From the NCBI GenBank assembly GCA_002753615.1, contig PEAO01000009.1, forward strand, positions 8,005 to 44,540: a stretch of DNA of 36,536 bases. The letters run 5' to 3'. Made by a program: the position numbers and the translations under genes. The DNA is from Magnetococcales bacterium DCbin2 (lineage in GTDB: Bacteria > Pseudomonadota > Magnetococcia > Magnetococcales > UBA8363). Below are positions 36,513 through 36,536 of the stretch, one piece after another; positions within the stretch are counted from its first letter, which is position 1, and each line of letters begins with the position of its first letter. The notes under the pieces were generated by a model. It saw nothing but the letters and a program-made list of their open reading frames with translations. It did no database searches and was not told the DNA's origin.

Positions 36513-36536
36513 ATTAAAAGAAAAAAGGGGTCTGGG
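36513..36536 (+). repeat. Dispersed hairpin repeat, copy f (cut by window edge)
   Basis: ATTAAAAGAAAAAAGGGG then TCTGGG, identical to the outer ends of the palindrome at 1443 and 1828. The hairpin half lies outside the window. Confidence 0.8.

Noticed and set aside
1443-36536. Dispersed repeats as a CRISPR array
   Set aside because: Copies are far apart, lie in both orientations and have no regular spacers; no cas genes are present.

Overview
The window looks like a chromosomal segment of a Gram-negative proteobacterium. It carries a six-gene Rnf operon in proteobacterial order, an IalB-family periplasmic protein, a lipoprotein signal peptide, and a zapA / 6S RNA / 5-FTHF cyclo-ligase block followed by an RNase Y gene. 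RNase Y, a succinate dehydrogenase of the SdhA-SdhB-SdhE type, a phasin-like protein and IalB together suggest a deep-branching alphaproteobacterium-like lineage such as the Magnetococcales. That placement is an inference from gene content only; no marker-gene comparison was possible.

Layout. 1-1431 (-): pabB, cut by the window edge at a polyproline linker that contains a run of 17 C on the coding strand. 1440-1830: a nested palindrome of almost 400 bp. 1945-5618 (-): sdhA-sdhB-sdhE operon. 5966-8566 (+): leuS. 8620-10920 (+): a lipoprotein built from two copies of one unit. 10929-16285 (-): a defence cassette made of a 1293-residue reverse transcriptase fused to a nitrilase domain (the DRT type 1 / UG1 architecture), preceded by a DNA methyltransferase. 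16588-21762 (-): rnfABCDGE. 22053-23135 (+): the Fe-S carrier ATPase apbC/mrp, convergent with a phasin-like gene. 23779-24860: a patch of GGGGACA repeats around a coiled-coil protein with a PD-(D/E)XK-like nuclease domain. 25034-30992 (+): glutamate synthase gltB-gltD, with gltB interrupted by an in-frame TGA. 31115-34934 (+): ZapB-like protein, zapA, 6S RNA, fau, rny and an HU-type protein with a long C-terminal extension. 35195-36401 (-): two secreted proteins, PEBP/YbhB-like and IalB-like.

How the genes work together. SdhABE couples succinate oxidation or fumarate reduction to quinone. Rnf couples ferredoxin:NAD+ electron transfer to ion pumping, and ApbC beside it could supply its many Fe-S clusters. 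GltBD assimilates ammonia. The zap/6S/fau/rny block covers cell division, stationary-phase transcription control, folate salvage and mRNA decay. The clearest accessory content is the RT-nitrilase plus methyltransferase pair. The RT gene is visibly richer in A+T than its neighbours and sits between housekeeping operons.

A family of short G/C-hairpin repeats (core GGGGTCTGGGG...CCCCAGGGTTTT) recurs at 1443, 1768, 16394, 34979, 35088 and 36513, always between genes. No CRISPR array, tRNA, rRNA or intact transposase was seen.
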